From DATJZH01 sp052146815 (GTDB lineage: Bacteria; Actinomycetota; Actinomycetes; Streptosporangiales; Streptosporangiaceae), in assembly GCA_052146815.1 (NCBI GenBank), contig JBKQMG010000206.1:1-5332 (forward strand): a stretch of DNA of 5,332 nt. The letters are read 5' to 3'. The notes under the pieces are model-generated. The model made no database searches and was not told the origin of the DNA. It was given only the letters and a program-made list of their open reading frames with translations. The position numbers and the translations under genes were made by a program. This document shows positions 5,211 through 5,332 of the stretch, one piece after another; the first letter of the stretch is position 1; the number at the start of each line of letters is the position of its first letter.

Positions 5211-5332
5211 AGGTCATGCTGGTTTGCTCCGCGGGCGGCCACCTCGCGCAGCTGCACCGGCTGCGGCCCTGGTGGCAGCAGCACGAGCGCACCTGGGTGA
5301 CATTTGCGGGCGCGCAGACGGAGTCGCTGCTC
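5207..5332 (+). CDS. Alg14/PssD-like glycosyltransferase subunit (5' part, runs off window)
   Basis: Only the first 42 residues are present. They start M-K-V-M-L-V-C-S-A-G-G-H-L-A-Q-L-H-R-L, with a short hydrophobic beta-strand and then S-A-G-G-H-L (8-13), the glycine-rich loop at the N-terminus of Alg14/PssD/EpsE-type proteins. A W-x-x-H-E-R-T-W-V-T-F segment follows at about 23-33, also typical. In this family the protein is the membrane-docking partner that brings an Alg13/PssE-like catalytic subunit to a lipid-linked sugar acceptor, adding an early sugar to a polysaccharide repeat unit. A partner gene would be expected just downstream, outside this window. The assignment rests on a short N-terminus; another GT-B-fold glycosyltransferase (for example MurG-like) shares the G-G-H motif and is the main alternative. 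Confidence 0.75.
   Translation, partial: MKVMLVCSAGGHLAQLHRLRPWWQQHERTWVTFAGAQTESLL

Noticed and set aside
1..5332. tRNA, rRNA, CRISPR array or riboswitch
   Set aside because: No cloverleaf, ribosomal segment, regularly spaced repeat array or known riboswitch core was seen on either strand by eye.

Overview
The window is high-GC DNA with strong third-position G/C bias, GTG starts and GC-rich Shine-Dalgarno sites. This fits an actinomycete; the genus cannot be fixed from the sequence. It covers the edge of a surface-polysaccharide gene cluster and the degraded, transposon-littered DNA beside it.

Left end (1-530): no intact gene. A decayed piece of an IS110-family transposase lies on the minus strand (about 130-283), with a frameshift and with both ends missing. 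The rest is unrecognised apart from two GC-rich inverted repeats. One of them (480-497) sits just past the stop of the next gene and looks like its terminator.

Centre left (531-2864, minus strand): a 777-residue predicted secreted protein. It has a signal peptide, a beta-propeller-like N-terminal half built of repeats with a G-G-x-F motif, a fibronectin-III-like module and a C-terminal LamG-like (concanavalin-A-fold) domain. This is an extracellular carbohydrate- or surface-binding architecture.

Centre right (2865-3785): an IS701-type transposase fragment on the minus strand (recognisable part about 3015-3495), cut at both ends. Its reading frame runs on through unrelated DNA almost to the start of the propeller gene. 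An 11-bp perfect inverted repeat marks its 3' break. From 3536 to 3785 is a non-coding, locally AT-rich stretch with nested stem-loops, a possible promoter and a 10-bp palindrome.

Right end (3786-5332, plus strand): a 474-residue kinase-like protein of the aminoglycoside phosphotransferase (APH) / choline kinase fold, with H-G-D-x-x-P-x-N and W-D-W-E motifs. It overlaps by four bases (ATGA) the start of a gene whose first 42 residues look like the Alg14/PssD-type subunit of a two-part glycosyltransferase. That gene runs off the window. The pair suggests an operon for an exopolysaccharide or capsule, with the kinase-like gene first. The divergent secreted lectin-like protein may act on the same surface polymer, but the transposase debris between them shows that this boundary has been rearranged.

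The most unusual signal is a run of nine G residues inside the nucleotide-binding-loop region of the kinase-like gene. A one-base slip either way would truncate the protein before its catalytic motifs.
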